In this document: positions 39,471 to 49,492 of the stretch, in pieces
Numbering within the stretch: the stretch's first letter is position 1
How the letters are laid out: each line of letters begins with the position of its first letter
DNA from: Whitmania pigra
Lineage: Eukaryota; Annelida; Clitellata; Hirudinida; Haemopidae
Length of the DNA: 64,000 bases
NCBI GenBank assembly: GCA_021613335.1
Contig: JAJTWR010000070.1
Location: forward strand, 186,001-250,000
Direction: 5' to 3'
Notes under the pieces: generated by a model
Told to the model about the DNA's origin: nothing
The model's database searches: none
Seen by the model: the letters and a program-made list of their open reading frames with translations, nothing else
Made by a program: the position numbers and the translations under genes

Positions 39471-40862
39471 TTAATTTATTTTAACATCCACTTTTGCGGT
39501 GAATACCCTGTTAGGATCGCCAAATAAGGCAATACTTTCCAGCATGTTGCCCACGCTTTGTTTAACTACGCCATTGTACACTTCAGTTCCATTTAATGTA
39601 ACTACTACCGGTTTGGCAAAATCAATCTTATCAATATAAAGAGCGATATTGCCTGTAACATTGTTTGTCCTGTTGGCGGTTGTAATGGCAAAGGCGTTTT
39701 CTTTTTTCTGAATTTTAAATTCTCTTTTTCCTTGTTTATTTAAACCATCAAGCCTAACATGCCCAAAACCTGTTCTGTATGCCCCGTCTGAATCATAATA
39801 AAGAAAAGATAAAATATCAGGATAATTAATCCGGGTTTGTTTAACCAGCCACGGAGATACATTATAATAGTCAATACCGTGTTCTTTACCCTGCTGTATT
39901 ACAACAACGTGGTTAAATTGCCCAGGGTTGGCGGCGCTGGCTTCGGTCAATCTTTTTTTCCAATCAGCGCCACTTAAATTTCTACCATAGCTTGTATCAA
40001 ATTCCCCAACCTCTATCCGGATAGAGGTATTTCTTAGATTTTCTATTGGAGCGGCTTCCGGGGTTTCAGGGCCGGCCATTGGGCCTAATCCGGCAAAATA
40101 ATCGGCAAAAAATGTTCCCATTCTAAAACTGCCGTAACCGCCTTCAGAAATTCCAAGTATGTAGGTTTTATCAGGGTCAACATCGCCGGTTAAAACAGCT
40201 AACTGCCAAGCTCTTATCCAAGCTGTTTGCTGAGGTTTATAATACCATCTGCCTTTTCTGTCATCGGCCATTCGAGGGACAAAATAGTAACTTGGAGCAT
40301 CTCGATAATCATTTGCCAGCCATTTTGCAGCCTCCCATTCTCTAGCATTAAAATCAGCCCCCCATGCCGATTTTGCTCCGACATACTGGCCTCCGCCATG
40401 CAAGTTGATTAAAAAAGGATAACCCTTTGCAGGCTTAGCGCCTTTTTTTCTAAGCTGAACGGGCATTCGCTCATCTAAAGGCAAATCCCAAACAAAATTA
40501 GTAATATTATTTTCCGAGGGTCCGGTAAAAGTTGCAAGCCTGCCAGAATTAGCGTCTTTCCAGCAATCCCATAACAACGTTTTCGCTAAACCAAAATTGC
40601 TGTTATTTATTAATGAATCATAATAATTAAGCTCTGGGTTTGCTATATTGCTTAGCTCTAAATTGGCAGCAAAATATCTTGTTGCATAATCTTTAGTTTT
40701 ATTATCTTTTCCGACAAATAGCTTGTTCCCTGTGGTTGGCGTTCCCCCCGTAGTTGGCGGATTTTTTTCTCTTTCCGGTTGCTTGTTATTTTTTTTACAG
40801 TTATTTAAGCTTAATACAATAAAGACGATAACCGGAATAATCAATAGTAGTTTGTTCTTCAT
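39471..40862 (-). CDS. Lipoprotein alpha/beta hydrolase (esterase or depolymerase-like)
   Basis: A 463-residue exported lipoprotein: signal with lipobox LNNC (Cys about 22), a Pro/Gly/Thr linker, and an alpha/beta hydrolase domain. The nucleophile elbow is GISEGGYGS, an oxyanion-type loop is INLHGGGQYVGAK, and EHGIDYYN may carry the catalytic His. The last 90 residues form a beta-rich domain (VTLNGTEVYNG). The family resembles secreted peptidase/esterase proteins such as PHB depolymerases; the substrate is unknown. It is placed at the cell envelope by its lipid anchor. Confidence 0.75.
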   Translation of the reverse strand: MKNKLLLIIPVIVFIVLSLNNCKKNNKQPEREKNPPTTGGTPTTGNKLFVGKDNKTKDYATRYFAANLELSNIANPELNYYDSLINNSNFGLAKTLLWDCWKDANSGRLATFTGPSENNITNFVWDLPLDERMPVQLRKKGAKPAKGYPFLINLHGGGQYVGAKSAWGADFNAREWEAAKWLANDYRDAPSYYFVPRMADDRKGRWYYKPQQTAWIRAWQLAVLTGDVDPDKTYILGISEGGYGSFRMGTFFADYFAGLGPMAGPETPEAAPIENLRNTSIRIEVGEFDTSYGRNLSGADWKKRLTEASAANPGQFNHVVVIQQGKEHGIDYYNVSPWLVKQTRINYPDILSFLYYDSDGAYRTGFGHVRLDGLNKQGKREFKIQKKENAFAITTANRTNNVTGNIALYIDKIDFAKPVVVTLNGTEVYNGVVKQSVGNMLESIALFGDPNRVFTAKVDVKIN

Positions 40863-40980
40863 ATTTATTTTGTTTAAAATTTAATATTTTTATAAACTAT
40901 TTACTTATTTATTGGTCAGATAAATAAAAAAGTTTAACAAACTTACAAAGTTATTAAACTTAAAACAATGCGTGCCATGC

Positions 40981-42267
40981 TTAGCCCGCCATTAAAAGAA
41001 AATAGCTTTTTTTTCCTTTTTGTATGATGATGAATTTGTTGTTTATCAAATCATCTAAATTAAAGATGCTGCTTTGATCTGTTATTTTGGTTTTGTTAAC
41101 GCTTAATCCGCTCGCCTGTATAGCTTTTTTAACCTCGCCTTTTGATGAAAAAACATTAGTATATTCTGCTAAAAGACTAACAACGTTAATACCTTGCTCT
41201 AAATCTGCTCTGTTTATTTTAAATTGGGGCACTCCTTCAAAAATTTCAAGAACGTTTTTATCTTCAAGCGTTTTAAGAAAATCTAAACTCTCGTTACCAA
41301 ATAAAAAGGCCGAGGTTTTAACAGCGGCTTCTAATGCGCTTTCAGAATGTGTTCGTATGGTAATATCCTCGGCCAAAGCCTTTTGCAAAATACGCAGATG
41401 AGGGGTTTGGTTATGCGCTTGTTCCAAATCTTCTATCTCTTGTTTGCTTTTTAAGGTAAAAATACGAATCCATTTCTTTACGTCATCGTCGGAAGCATTT
41501 AACCAAAACTGATAATATTTATAAGGCGATGTTTTTTCGGCATCTAACCAAACGGCGCCATTTTCGGTTTTACCAAATTTGGTTCCGTCTGCTTTTTTAA
41601 TAAGTTGCGTAGTAAGGGCAAACGCTGTTCCTTGTTCTTTACGCTTAATCAATTCTGTTCCCGTTACAATATTTCCCCACTGATCTGACCCCCCCATCTG
41701 AATAATGCAATGATGGTTTTTCCAGAGGTAATAGAAATCATATCCTTGAACCAACTGATAACTAAACTCGGTAAAAGACATTCCGGTATCTCCTTCAAGC
41801 CTTTTTTTAACGCTATCTTTAGCCATCATGTAGTTAACGGTTATATGCTTGCCCACTTGACGAATAAAGTCTAAAAAACTGATTTTTTTAAACCAATCAG
41901 CATTATTAACCATCACTGCGCCATTGTCTTTGTTTTCAAAATTTAAAAATTTACTTAGTTGCTTTTTAATTCCTGCCAGGTTATGGGCCAAAACCTCTTC
42001 TGTTAACAAATTGCGTTCGGCAGATTTGCCCGACGGATCGCCAACCATGCCGGTGGCGCCTCCCAGCAAAACAAAAGGTTTATGGCCGGATTTTTGAAAA
42101 TGAATTAACGTCATGACTTGGGTCAAATGCCCCACATGTAAAGAATCTGCGGTTGGGTCAAAACCGATATATCCCGAACACATTCCTTGTTTTATTTTTT
42201 CCTCCGTATTCGGCATTATATCATGTAACATCCCTCGCCAACGCAATTCTTCCACAAAATTTATCAT
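40981..42267 (-). CDS. tyrS: Tyrosyl-tRNA synthetase
   Basis: A class I synthetase of about 428 residues. HVGHL is the HIGH motif, the YxxxxxxDxxxxxxxxxxxxGGSDQWGN region binds tyrosine, and KFGKTENG is the KMSKS loop. The C-terminal S4 domain binds tRNA. The reading frame extends to 42330, but ATG 42267 (MINFVEELRWRG) is the usual family start. A -7-like box TATCTTTA lies at 42297-42290 on the minus strand, 23 nt upstream. It is divergent from the AcpH-like gene. Confidence 0.95.
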   Translation of the reverse strand: MINFVEELRWRGMLHDIMPNTEEKIKQGMCSGYIGFDPTADSLHVGHLTQVMTLIHFQKSGHKPFVLLGGATGMVGDPSGKSAERNLLTEEVLAHNLAGIKKQLSKFLNFENKDNGAVMVNNADWFKKISFLDFIRQVGKHITVNYMMAKDSVKKRLEGDTGMSFTEFSYQLVQGYDFYYLWKNHHCIIQMGGSDQWGNIVTGTELIKRKEQGTAFALTTQLIKKADGTKFGKTENGAVWLDAEKTSPYKYYQFWLNASDDDVKKWIRIFTLKSKQEIEDLEQAHNQTPHLRILQKALAEDITIRTHSESALEAAVKTSAFLFGNESLDFLKTLEDKNVLEIFEGVPQFKINRADLEQGINVVSLLAEYTNVFSSKGEVKKAIQASGLSVNKTKITDQSSIFNLDDLINNKFIIIQKGKKSYFLLMAG

Positions 42268-42344
42268 ATTGTCCAATATTTTTAGACGATAAAGATACTT
42301 TTTTAAACTAACTTGGTAAAATTGTAACAAGGCTTTCTAAAAAC

Positions 42345-43019
42345 ATGAATTTTATATCGCATTACTATTTTGACCAAACCCAGCCAGATTCTTATCAGGT
42401 TTTAGGAGCCGTATTGCCGGATCTTATCAAAAATGCCAATAAATGCTGGAACTTGTTTCCTCAAAAACGGGCGTTACAATATCAAAATCACAAAGTATTT
42501 GGCGCTATCTTAAAAGGATGGAAAAAACACTTGCAAGTTGATGCGCTATTTCATTCTTCTGATTTCTTTTTACAGCAAACCGCCAAACTAAAAGCCTGTT
42601 TTTTACCGGTGTTGAAAAACTCGGTTATAAAGCCCTATTTTCTTGCGCATATTGAGTTAGAGCTCATGCTGGATCATCTTTTGGTCAGCAAAAAAATAGT
42701 GGATATTCAAACTTTTTACAAACGTCTTGCAGAAGTTGACATGGCTGAAGCGGTCGCTTTTTTGGAGGCCGAAAATGTTCGCCCGGTCGCTCAGTTTGTT
42801 TATTTTTTCGATATGTTTAAAACAAACCAATATCTGTTTAATTACCAAAATATTGAGTATATCACTCTCGCTTCAGATAAAATTTGTTCACGCATTTGGA
42901 ACGCCCCTTTTTCTGATACTACCAAAGCGGAAATCACTAAAAAGTTAACCGAATATAAAGTAAATTTAGAATTTGAATTTATGACTATTTTTAATGAAAT
43001 TGAATTGCGTTTAACCTAG
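42345..43019 (+). CDS. ACP phosphodiesterase-like (AcpH/DUF479) protein
   Basis: A 224-residue protein whose N-terminal half resembles AcpH: MNFISHYYF, LGAVLPDLIK, ILKGWKKHLQVDALFH. These His/Asp patterns correspond to the metal-binding HD-like site that removes 4'-phosphopantetheine from acyl carrier protein in E. coli. The match is by pattern only and the protein is divergent, so the activity is uncertain. It lies between tyrS (divergent) and ligA. Confidence 0.55.
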   Translation: MNFISHYYFDQTQPDSYQVLGAVLPDLIKNANKCWNLFPQKRALQYQNHKVFGAILKGWKKHLQVDALFHSSDFFLQQTAKLKACFLPVLKNSVIKPYFLAHIELELMLDHLLVSKKIVDIQTFYKRLAEVDMAEAVAFLEAENVRPVAQFVYFFDMFKTNQYLFNYQNIEYITLASDKICSRIWNAPFSDTTKAEITKKLTEYKVNLEFEFMTIFNEIELRLT

Positions 43020-43083
43020 CCCCAAAGTTACAAAATAAACCCGTGCAGGTTTCTTGCCGTATCATTGGTCTTTCAAATATTAA

Positions 43084-45129
<2,046 letters not shown>

Positions 45130-45654
45130 ATTAACAAACTCGCCTGGAGTAAAACCCCATGTATCCTTTCTTGAAAAAAGGCTCAGATTATAAAAATCCA
45201 AGCCCTAAATTTATACGCTTATCAAGACGAGAGCATTGTTTCAACTATAAAAGCAACTAATTTTCATTATTAATGACTGCGCGTTTTTTTGAAACTTTTT
45301 TACCTTCGAACTATCCTGAAATACCTGAAAAAAATAATAAATACTTATATACTATCGTTTTTATCAGCTAAAATCGCGCTGCCAGAGATTGAATCTACTA
45401 TTATTTTTATAATTTTGCAAACGCTCTTGTACAAACAATTAGCGGCCCTGTTACTAAAAACTGGTTAAACCAGTTACGGCTTTTGGCTGGAAATATAGCC
45501 CCCAATAACTATACGAGAAAACTGAGCCTAAAAAAAATTTCCTAATTGCAAACATTCGGTTAAGTAAACATCTTTTGAATCTCCATAAAAATATTTTCCT
45601 CATATTTGTGCATACCTAAACTTTTTGAGAGTAATTATTAAAAACAATTATACA
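45130..45654. other. 525-bp intergenic region upstream of dapA
   Basis: No gene is supported. A short hairpin (AACTGG-TTAAA-CCAGTT, 45459-45475) is present. Near the dapA start a TTTG (45574-45577) and CATATTTG (45601-45608) resemble a promoter with a long 23-bp spacer. ORFs of 32-33 codons at 45171 and 45273 have no family features. Confidence 0.4.
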
Positions 45655-46536
45655 ATGAACAAATTTCACGGTACCGGGGTTGCGCTGGTTACCCCATTTA
45701 ACCCCAACGGATCTGTAGATTATCCGGGCTTAGAACGTATAATAAACCACGTCATTAATGGCGGGGTAGATTATTTAATATCGTTGGGAACAACCGGCGA
45801 AGCGGCTACTTTAAGCAAGGATGAGAAAAAGAAGATTTTGGAGTTTACCGCTGAAATTAATAACAATCGCCTACCTTTAGTTGCAGGAGCCGGCGGTAAT
45901 AATACTTTGACTGTGGCTCAAGATATCAAAAATATTGATCAAAAAGCATACAAGGCCATTTTATCCGTAAGCCCGTATTACAACAAACCTACGCAAGAAG
46001 GCATTTACGAGCATTATAAATACTTGGCAGAAAATACCGGTATGCCAATCATAATTTACAATGTACCCGGCCGAACCGGCAGCAACCTGCTGGCCGAAAC
46101 CACCTGTAAACTGGCTCATCAATTTAAAAATATTATTGCCATTAAAGAGGCCTCCGGCAGTTTTGATCAGTTTAACCAAATTATGCGCGATAAGCCGGCA
46201 GATTTTATGCTGATTTCAGGCGATGATCCAATAGCCTTTCCTATGATTTCCATAGGCGCTGTAGGAGTTATTTCGGTAATCGGCAATGCGTTGCCCAAAC
46301 CTCTTTCCGAAATGATAAAACTTTGCCTTAAAGGCCACTTTGAGAAAGCGCTCCCCATACATTTAAGTTTATTGGAAATAACGCGCCTGATGTTTGCCGA
46401 AGGAAATCCGACCGGCGTAAAAGCGGCATTAAAACAGCTTAATATTTGTGAAGATTATTTAAGGCTTCCGCTCGTTGCCGCTTCTAAAGGCTTAAATGAA
46501 GCCTTGGCAAAACAATTAAAAACAATGACGTTTTAA
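45655..46536 (+). CDS. dapA: 4-hydroxy-tetrahydrodipicolinate synthase
   Basis: A 293-residue aldolase-type enzyme that condenses pyruvate and aspartate semialdehyde in lysine and diaminopimelate synthesis. GTGVALVTPFNPNG starts the barrel, SLGTTGEAATLS binds the substrate, YNVPGRTG has the catalytic Tyr, and IAIKEASG holds the Schiff-base Lys. ATG 45655 is chosen; the frame opening at TTG 45625 adds ten unlike residues. A terminator follows. Confidence 0.95.
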   Translation: MNKFHGTGVALVTPFNPNGSVDYPGLERIINHVINGGVDYLISLGTTGEAATLSKDEKKKILEFTAEINNNRLPLVAGAGGNNTLTVAQDIKNIDQKAYKAILSVSPYYNKPTQEGIYEHYKYLAENTGMPIIIYNVPGRTGSNLLAETTCKLAHQFKNIIAIKEASGSFDQFNQIMRDKPADFMLISGDDPIAFPMISIGAVGVISVIGNALPKPLSEMIKLCLKGHFEKALPIHLSLLEITRLMFAEGNPTGVKAALKQLNICEDYLRLPLVAASKGLNEALAKQLKTMTF

Positions 46537-46558
46537 AAAAGACGCTTTGCATCTTTTC
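46537..46558 (+). terminator. Terminator after dapA
   Basis: A hairpin of AAAAGA-c-GC and GC-a-TCTTTT around a TTT loop follows the dapA stop directly, with more T residues downstream. Confidence 0.6.
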
Positions 46559-46573
46559 TTTTAAAAGAAATAT

Positions 46574-46767
46574 GAAACTGGTTAATGGTTAAAAATAATT
46601 TGTTGAGATTTTATAAAAGAGACTACTAAAACAGGTTTAAAAGTTATTGGTTTGATTTTCGGGAAAAAACTAAAGGGTTCAGTAAATATTCTGAAATTTT
46701 ATTAGCATTTTTTCAAGCTATGCCACGGCATCCATAAAATTATTTTGAATAAAATTTAAACAGTTTC
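46574..46767. mobile_element. MITE-like element, copy D (194 bp)
   Basis: GAAACTGGTTAA (46574-46585) and TTAAACAGTTTC (46756-46767) are inverted terminal repeats matching at 11 of 12 positions. On the plus strand the interior reads GFSKYSEILLAFFQAM, matching the transposase-tail relic in copies B and C. It shares the exact 17-mer GATTTTATAAAAGAGAC with copy A. It occupies most of the 320-bp spacer between convergent dapA and the universal stress gene. Confidence 0.65.
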
Positions 46768-46856
46768 TTTAACGGCGTTAAAAACTTATACTAAAAAATC
46801 ATCGTTATTTGCAGTTTTTTAGGTTATTTTCACTTTTTAAAGTTGGTTATAAATTT

Positions 46857-47306
46857 TTATATTTCAAATTTGTTAGGAACAATCATAACCGGGCATGCAG
46901 ATTTTCTGGCTACATGTTCGGCTACGCTGCCCATTAAAAAATGATGAATACCGGTGCGTCCATGGGTGCCTATTACAATCAAATCGGCCCCCCATTCTTC
47001 TGCTTGAGTAATAATGCCATGCGTTGCGGTATCTAAAACAGACAGGTATGTAGTTGGTACGCCGTTTGAAAACATGGTTTCTATTTGCTTTAGCAGCAAA
47101 TGACTATTTTCATTATTGTTTTCATACATTTCCATAAAAACGGGCGTTATGCTAAATTCTGTGTTGACGGTTGTCGGCATTGGTTCAATAATGTTAACAA
47201 GGGCTACTTGGGCATTAAATTTAGAGGCTAAACCGTACCCGGCTTTAGCTGCTTTTTCAGAGCAAGCGCTGTTATCAACAGCAATTAAAATTTTTTTGTA
47301 ATCCAT
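46857..47306 (-). CDS. Universal stress protein (UspA family)
   Basis: A 149-residue cytoplasmic Usp-fold protein. KKILIAVDNSACSEKA starts the Rossmann-like fold and the ATP-binding signature is GTHGRTGIHHFLMGSVAEHV, followed by CPVMIVP. This is the ATP-binding subgroup. It is divergent from the cell-wall peptidase gene, with a 23-bp palindrome between them. Confidence 0.9.
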   Translation of the reverse strand: MDYKKILIAVDNSACSEKAAKAGYGLASKFNAQVALVNIIEPMPTTVNTEFSITPVFMEMYENNNENSHLLLKQIETMFSNGVPTTYLSVLDTATHGIITQAEEWGADLIVIGTHGRTGIHHFLMGSVAEHVARKSACPVMIVPNKFEI

Positions 47307-47335
47307 AACTTTGCAATTTAATAATGAGGTTAACC

Positions 47336-47358
47336 TTATAACAATTTAATTGTTATAA
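47336..47358. promoter_or_regulatory. 23-bp palindrome between uspA-like and NlpC/P60 genes
   Basis: TTATAACAATT and AATTGTTATAA are exact inverses around a single T. A shorter palindrome AGGTTAACCT (47327-47336) adjoins it. Both lie in the divergent promoter region, so a shared regulator is possible. Confidence 0.5.
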
Positions 47359-47377
47359 AGTTTGATGTGTTTTGATA

Positions 47378-47410
47378 TTGTAAGCAAATTTTTATATTTT
47401 ATTATTTTTG
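47378..47410 (+). promoter_or_regulatory. Promoter of the NlpC/P60 peptidase gene
   Basis: TTG at 47378-47380, a 22-bp spacer and TATTTTTG at 47403-47410 fit the Bacteroidota consensus and support translation from ATG 47425 rather than the longer frame from 47362. Confidence 0.55.
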
Positions 47411-47424
47411 ATTTGAAAACGAAT

Positions 47425-48207
47425 ATGATGGATAATTTTTTTGTTTGCAACGTAGCCGTTGCTCCGTTAAGGAAAGAAGCCAATGATCAGGCAGAAATGG
47501 TATCGCAGTTGCTTTTTGGCGACAGGGTAACCGTACTTGAAAAAACGGAGAAATGGCGCTTGATAAAAACCCGTCACGATGGCTGTAAAGGTTGGATGGA
47601 TCCAAAACAACTGGATAAAATTGATTTGCTTTTTTTTAATAATGAAAATCAATACCAATTACTAACGCCCTTACAACCGGTTAATGAACTGATAGGGGAA
47701 GACGGTTCTAAATATTACCTTACCCCTGGCAGTTCTTTGCCTTTTTGTAACCAAGAGGAATGTCGTATAGGAGATAAAATTTTTAAACTCAATTTTATGC
47801 CGATAAAGCCGCAATACAATCAATTTTTAAATAAAGTGGCAGAAACGGCCATGTTTTTTTTAAACGCCCCTTATTTATGGGGGGGCAGAACAATTTTTGG
47901 AATCGATTGTTCGGGGTTTTCGCAAATGGTATACAAAATTTTAGGCCTTGTTGTTAAAAGAGACGCTTGGCAGCAGGCAGAACAAGGTACGCCGGTTGAT
48001 TTTATAAGCGAAGCGCAAACAGGCGATTTAGCTTTTTTTGATAATGATTTCGGTAAAATTACGCACGTAGGGCTAATGTTAGGCAAGGATAAAATTATTC
48101 ATGCCTCGGCAAAAGTACGTATCGATTTGATTGACAACCAAGGAATTTATAATGCAGAAATAGATAAGTATACTCATAAATTACGAATGATTAAACGCCT
48201 AATGTAA
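47425..48207 (+). CDS. NlpC/P60 (C40) peptidase with N-terminal SH3-like domains
   Basis: About 260 residues. An SH3_3-like domain (VAVAPLRKEANDQAEMVSQL) and a second SH3-like part precede the C40 catalytic domain, in which PYLWGGRTIFGIDCSGF holds the nucleophile Cys and GKITHVGLMLGKDKIIHAS the His. These enzymes cut the D-Glu to diamino acid bond of cell-wall peptides. No signal peptide is visible from ATG 47425, so it may act on imported muropeptides in the cytoplasm, as in murein recycling. ATG 47428 is an equal alternative. Confidence 0.88.
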   Translation: MMDNFFVCNVAVAPLRKEANDQAEMVSQLLFGDRVTVLEKTEKWRLIKTRHDGCKGWMDPKQLDKIDLLFFNNENQYQLLTPLQPVNELIGEDGSKYYLTPGSSLPFCNQEECRIGDKIFKLNFMPIKPQYNQFLNKVAETAMFFLNAPYLWGGRTIFGIDCSGFSQMVYKILGLVVKRDAWQQAEQGTPVDFISEAQTGDLAFFDNDFGKITHVGLMLGKDKIIHASAKVRIDLIDNQGIYNAEIDKYTHKLRMIKRLM

Positions 48208-48270
48208 TTATTTTATATCATTATGACAAAATAAGCGGCTTTAACAATTTTTGACCTTATATTGCTTCCT

Positions 48271-48903
48271 ATGAAACGTTTGCCATTTTTATTTTTATTG
48301 GTTTTAACAGCCTGCCAAAGTAGCGGCAGACAAGAAAAAGCGCCTGTTCTTAAGCCTCAAAACGGGCAAAAAACAGCCCTATTTGCAGGAGGTTGTTTCT
48401 GGGGTATTCAAGAAGGGTTTTCTGAATTGAAAGGGGTTATTAAAGCCGTCAGCGGTTACGCGGGAGGGCATCTTAAAAATCCAACTTACCAGGAGGTAAC
48501 AAGCCAAACTACCGGGCATGCAGAATGCGTGCAGGTTATATATAATCCATCGGTAATTAGCTTTGAGCAACTGCTCGATGCTTTTTTTGTAATGCACGAC
48601 GGTACGCAGTTAAACAAACAAGGTCCTGATATTGGCGAAAGCTATCGCTCTATAGTTTTTTATAGCAACTCCGAAGAGAAAAAAGCGATTGAAACAGTCG
48701 TTGCAAAACAAAATAAAACACAATTACATCCGGGTAAAATAGTTACCGAAATTAAACCGATAGTTGTATTTTATCCGGCCGAAAAATATCATCAGGATTA
48801 TTTTAAAACAAATCCAAACAGCCTTTACATCCAACAGGTTTGCGGGCCAAAGGTTAAAAAGCTAAGAGAAGTTTTTCCAAATTTGCTTAAAGAACAATAT
48901 TAA
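48271..48903 (+). CDS. msrA: Peptide-methionine (S)-S-oxide reductase, exported lipoprotein form
   Basis: MsrA repairs oxidised methionine. The catalytic Cys is in FAGGCFWGIQEGF, followed by AVSGYAGGH and TGHAECVQV, with HDGTQLNKQGPDIGESYRS downstream. The N-terminus has a lipoprotein signal (lipobox LTAC), so this copy protects envelope proteins. ATG 48271 is chosen over TTG 48262. Confidence 0.93.
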   Translation: MKRLPFLFLLVLTACQSSGRQEKAPVLKPQNGQKTALFAGGCFWGIQEGFSELKGVIKAVSGYAGGHLKNPTYQEVTSQTTGHAECVQVIYNPSVISFEQLLDAFFVMHDGTQLNKQGPDIGESYRSIVFYSNSEEKKAIETVVAKQNKTQLHPGKIVTEIKPIVVFYPAEKYHQDYFKTNPNSLYIQQVCGPKVKKLREVFPNLLKEQY

Positions 48904-49044
48904 AAATCAGTTATGAATGGGTATAACTATTTGATTAAACATATTAATCAGCGCATTAAATTAGAATTGTTATAAATTATGTTTGTTCTATCAATCAATT
49001 GTCATTATCGCTTGGCAGTAATTTCCAATCGTATGAGGGTTTTT

Positions 49045-49052
49045 TATCTTTG
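49045..49052 (+). promoter_or_regulatory. -7 box upstream of ccmE
   Basis: TATCTTTG, 24 bp before the ccmE ATG, is a consensus -7 element. A matching -33 TTG at the normal distance is not evident. Confidence 0.45.
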
Positions 49053-49075
49053 TAAACCAATTTAACAATAAACAA

Positions 49076-49492
49076 ATGAGAAAAAGCGCCATAGCGGGCT
49101 TAATTACTATAGCCGTTTGCATAGGCATTTTAGTAAGCTTAAATGCTGATACTAGTAGTTATTCAGATTTTGCAGGAGCGTCTGCGTCTAAAAAAGAAGA
49201 GCATGTTGTAGGGTGTTGGGAAAAAGCCAAAGGAACTTATTATGACGCGATTAACAACCCTAATCATTTCTCTTTTTATATGAGGGACGAAAAAGGTTTG
49301 GTTAAAAAAGTGGTATTAAATGGCGTCAAACCGCAAGATTTTGAGCGTTCAGAAAAAATAGTACTTATCGGCCAAATGAATAACGATGTATTTTATGCTT
49401 CAAAAATTTTAATGAAGTGTCCATCAAAATATAATGACAATATGGTTGAAGTAAATCAAGATGGTACAGTTACAGAAATCAAAAAATCTTAA
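49076..49492 (+). CDS. ccmE: Cytochrome c maturation protein CcmE, Cys-type haem site
   Basis: A 138-residue haem chaperone of the periplasm, anchored by an N-terminal helix (about 5-22). The OB-fold core shows HFSFYMRDEKGLVKKVVLNG and EKIVLIGQMNNDVFYASKIL. In E. coli CcmE haem is attached to His in an HxxxY motif; here the equivalent position reads KCPSKY, that is CxxxY. The stop overlaps the start of ccmF by one nt. The other ccm genes are not in this window. Confidence 0.88.
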   Translation: MRKSAIAGLITIAVCIGILVSLNADTSSYSDFAGASASKKEEHVVGCWEKAKGTYYDAINNPNHFSFYMRDEKGLVKKVVLNGVKPQDFERSEKIVLIGQMNNDVFYASKILMKCPSKYNDNMVEVNQDGTVTEIKKS

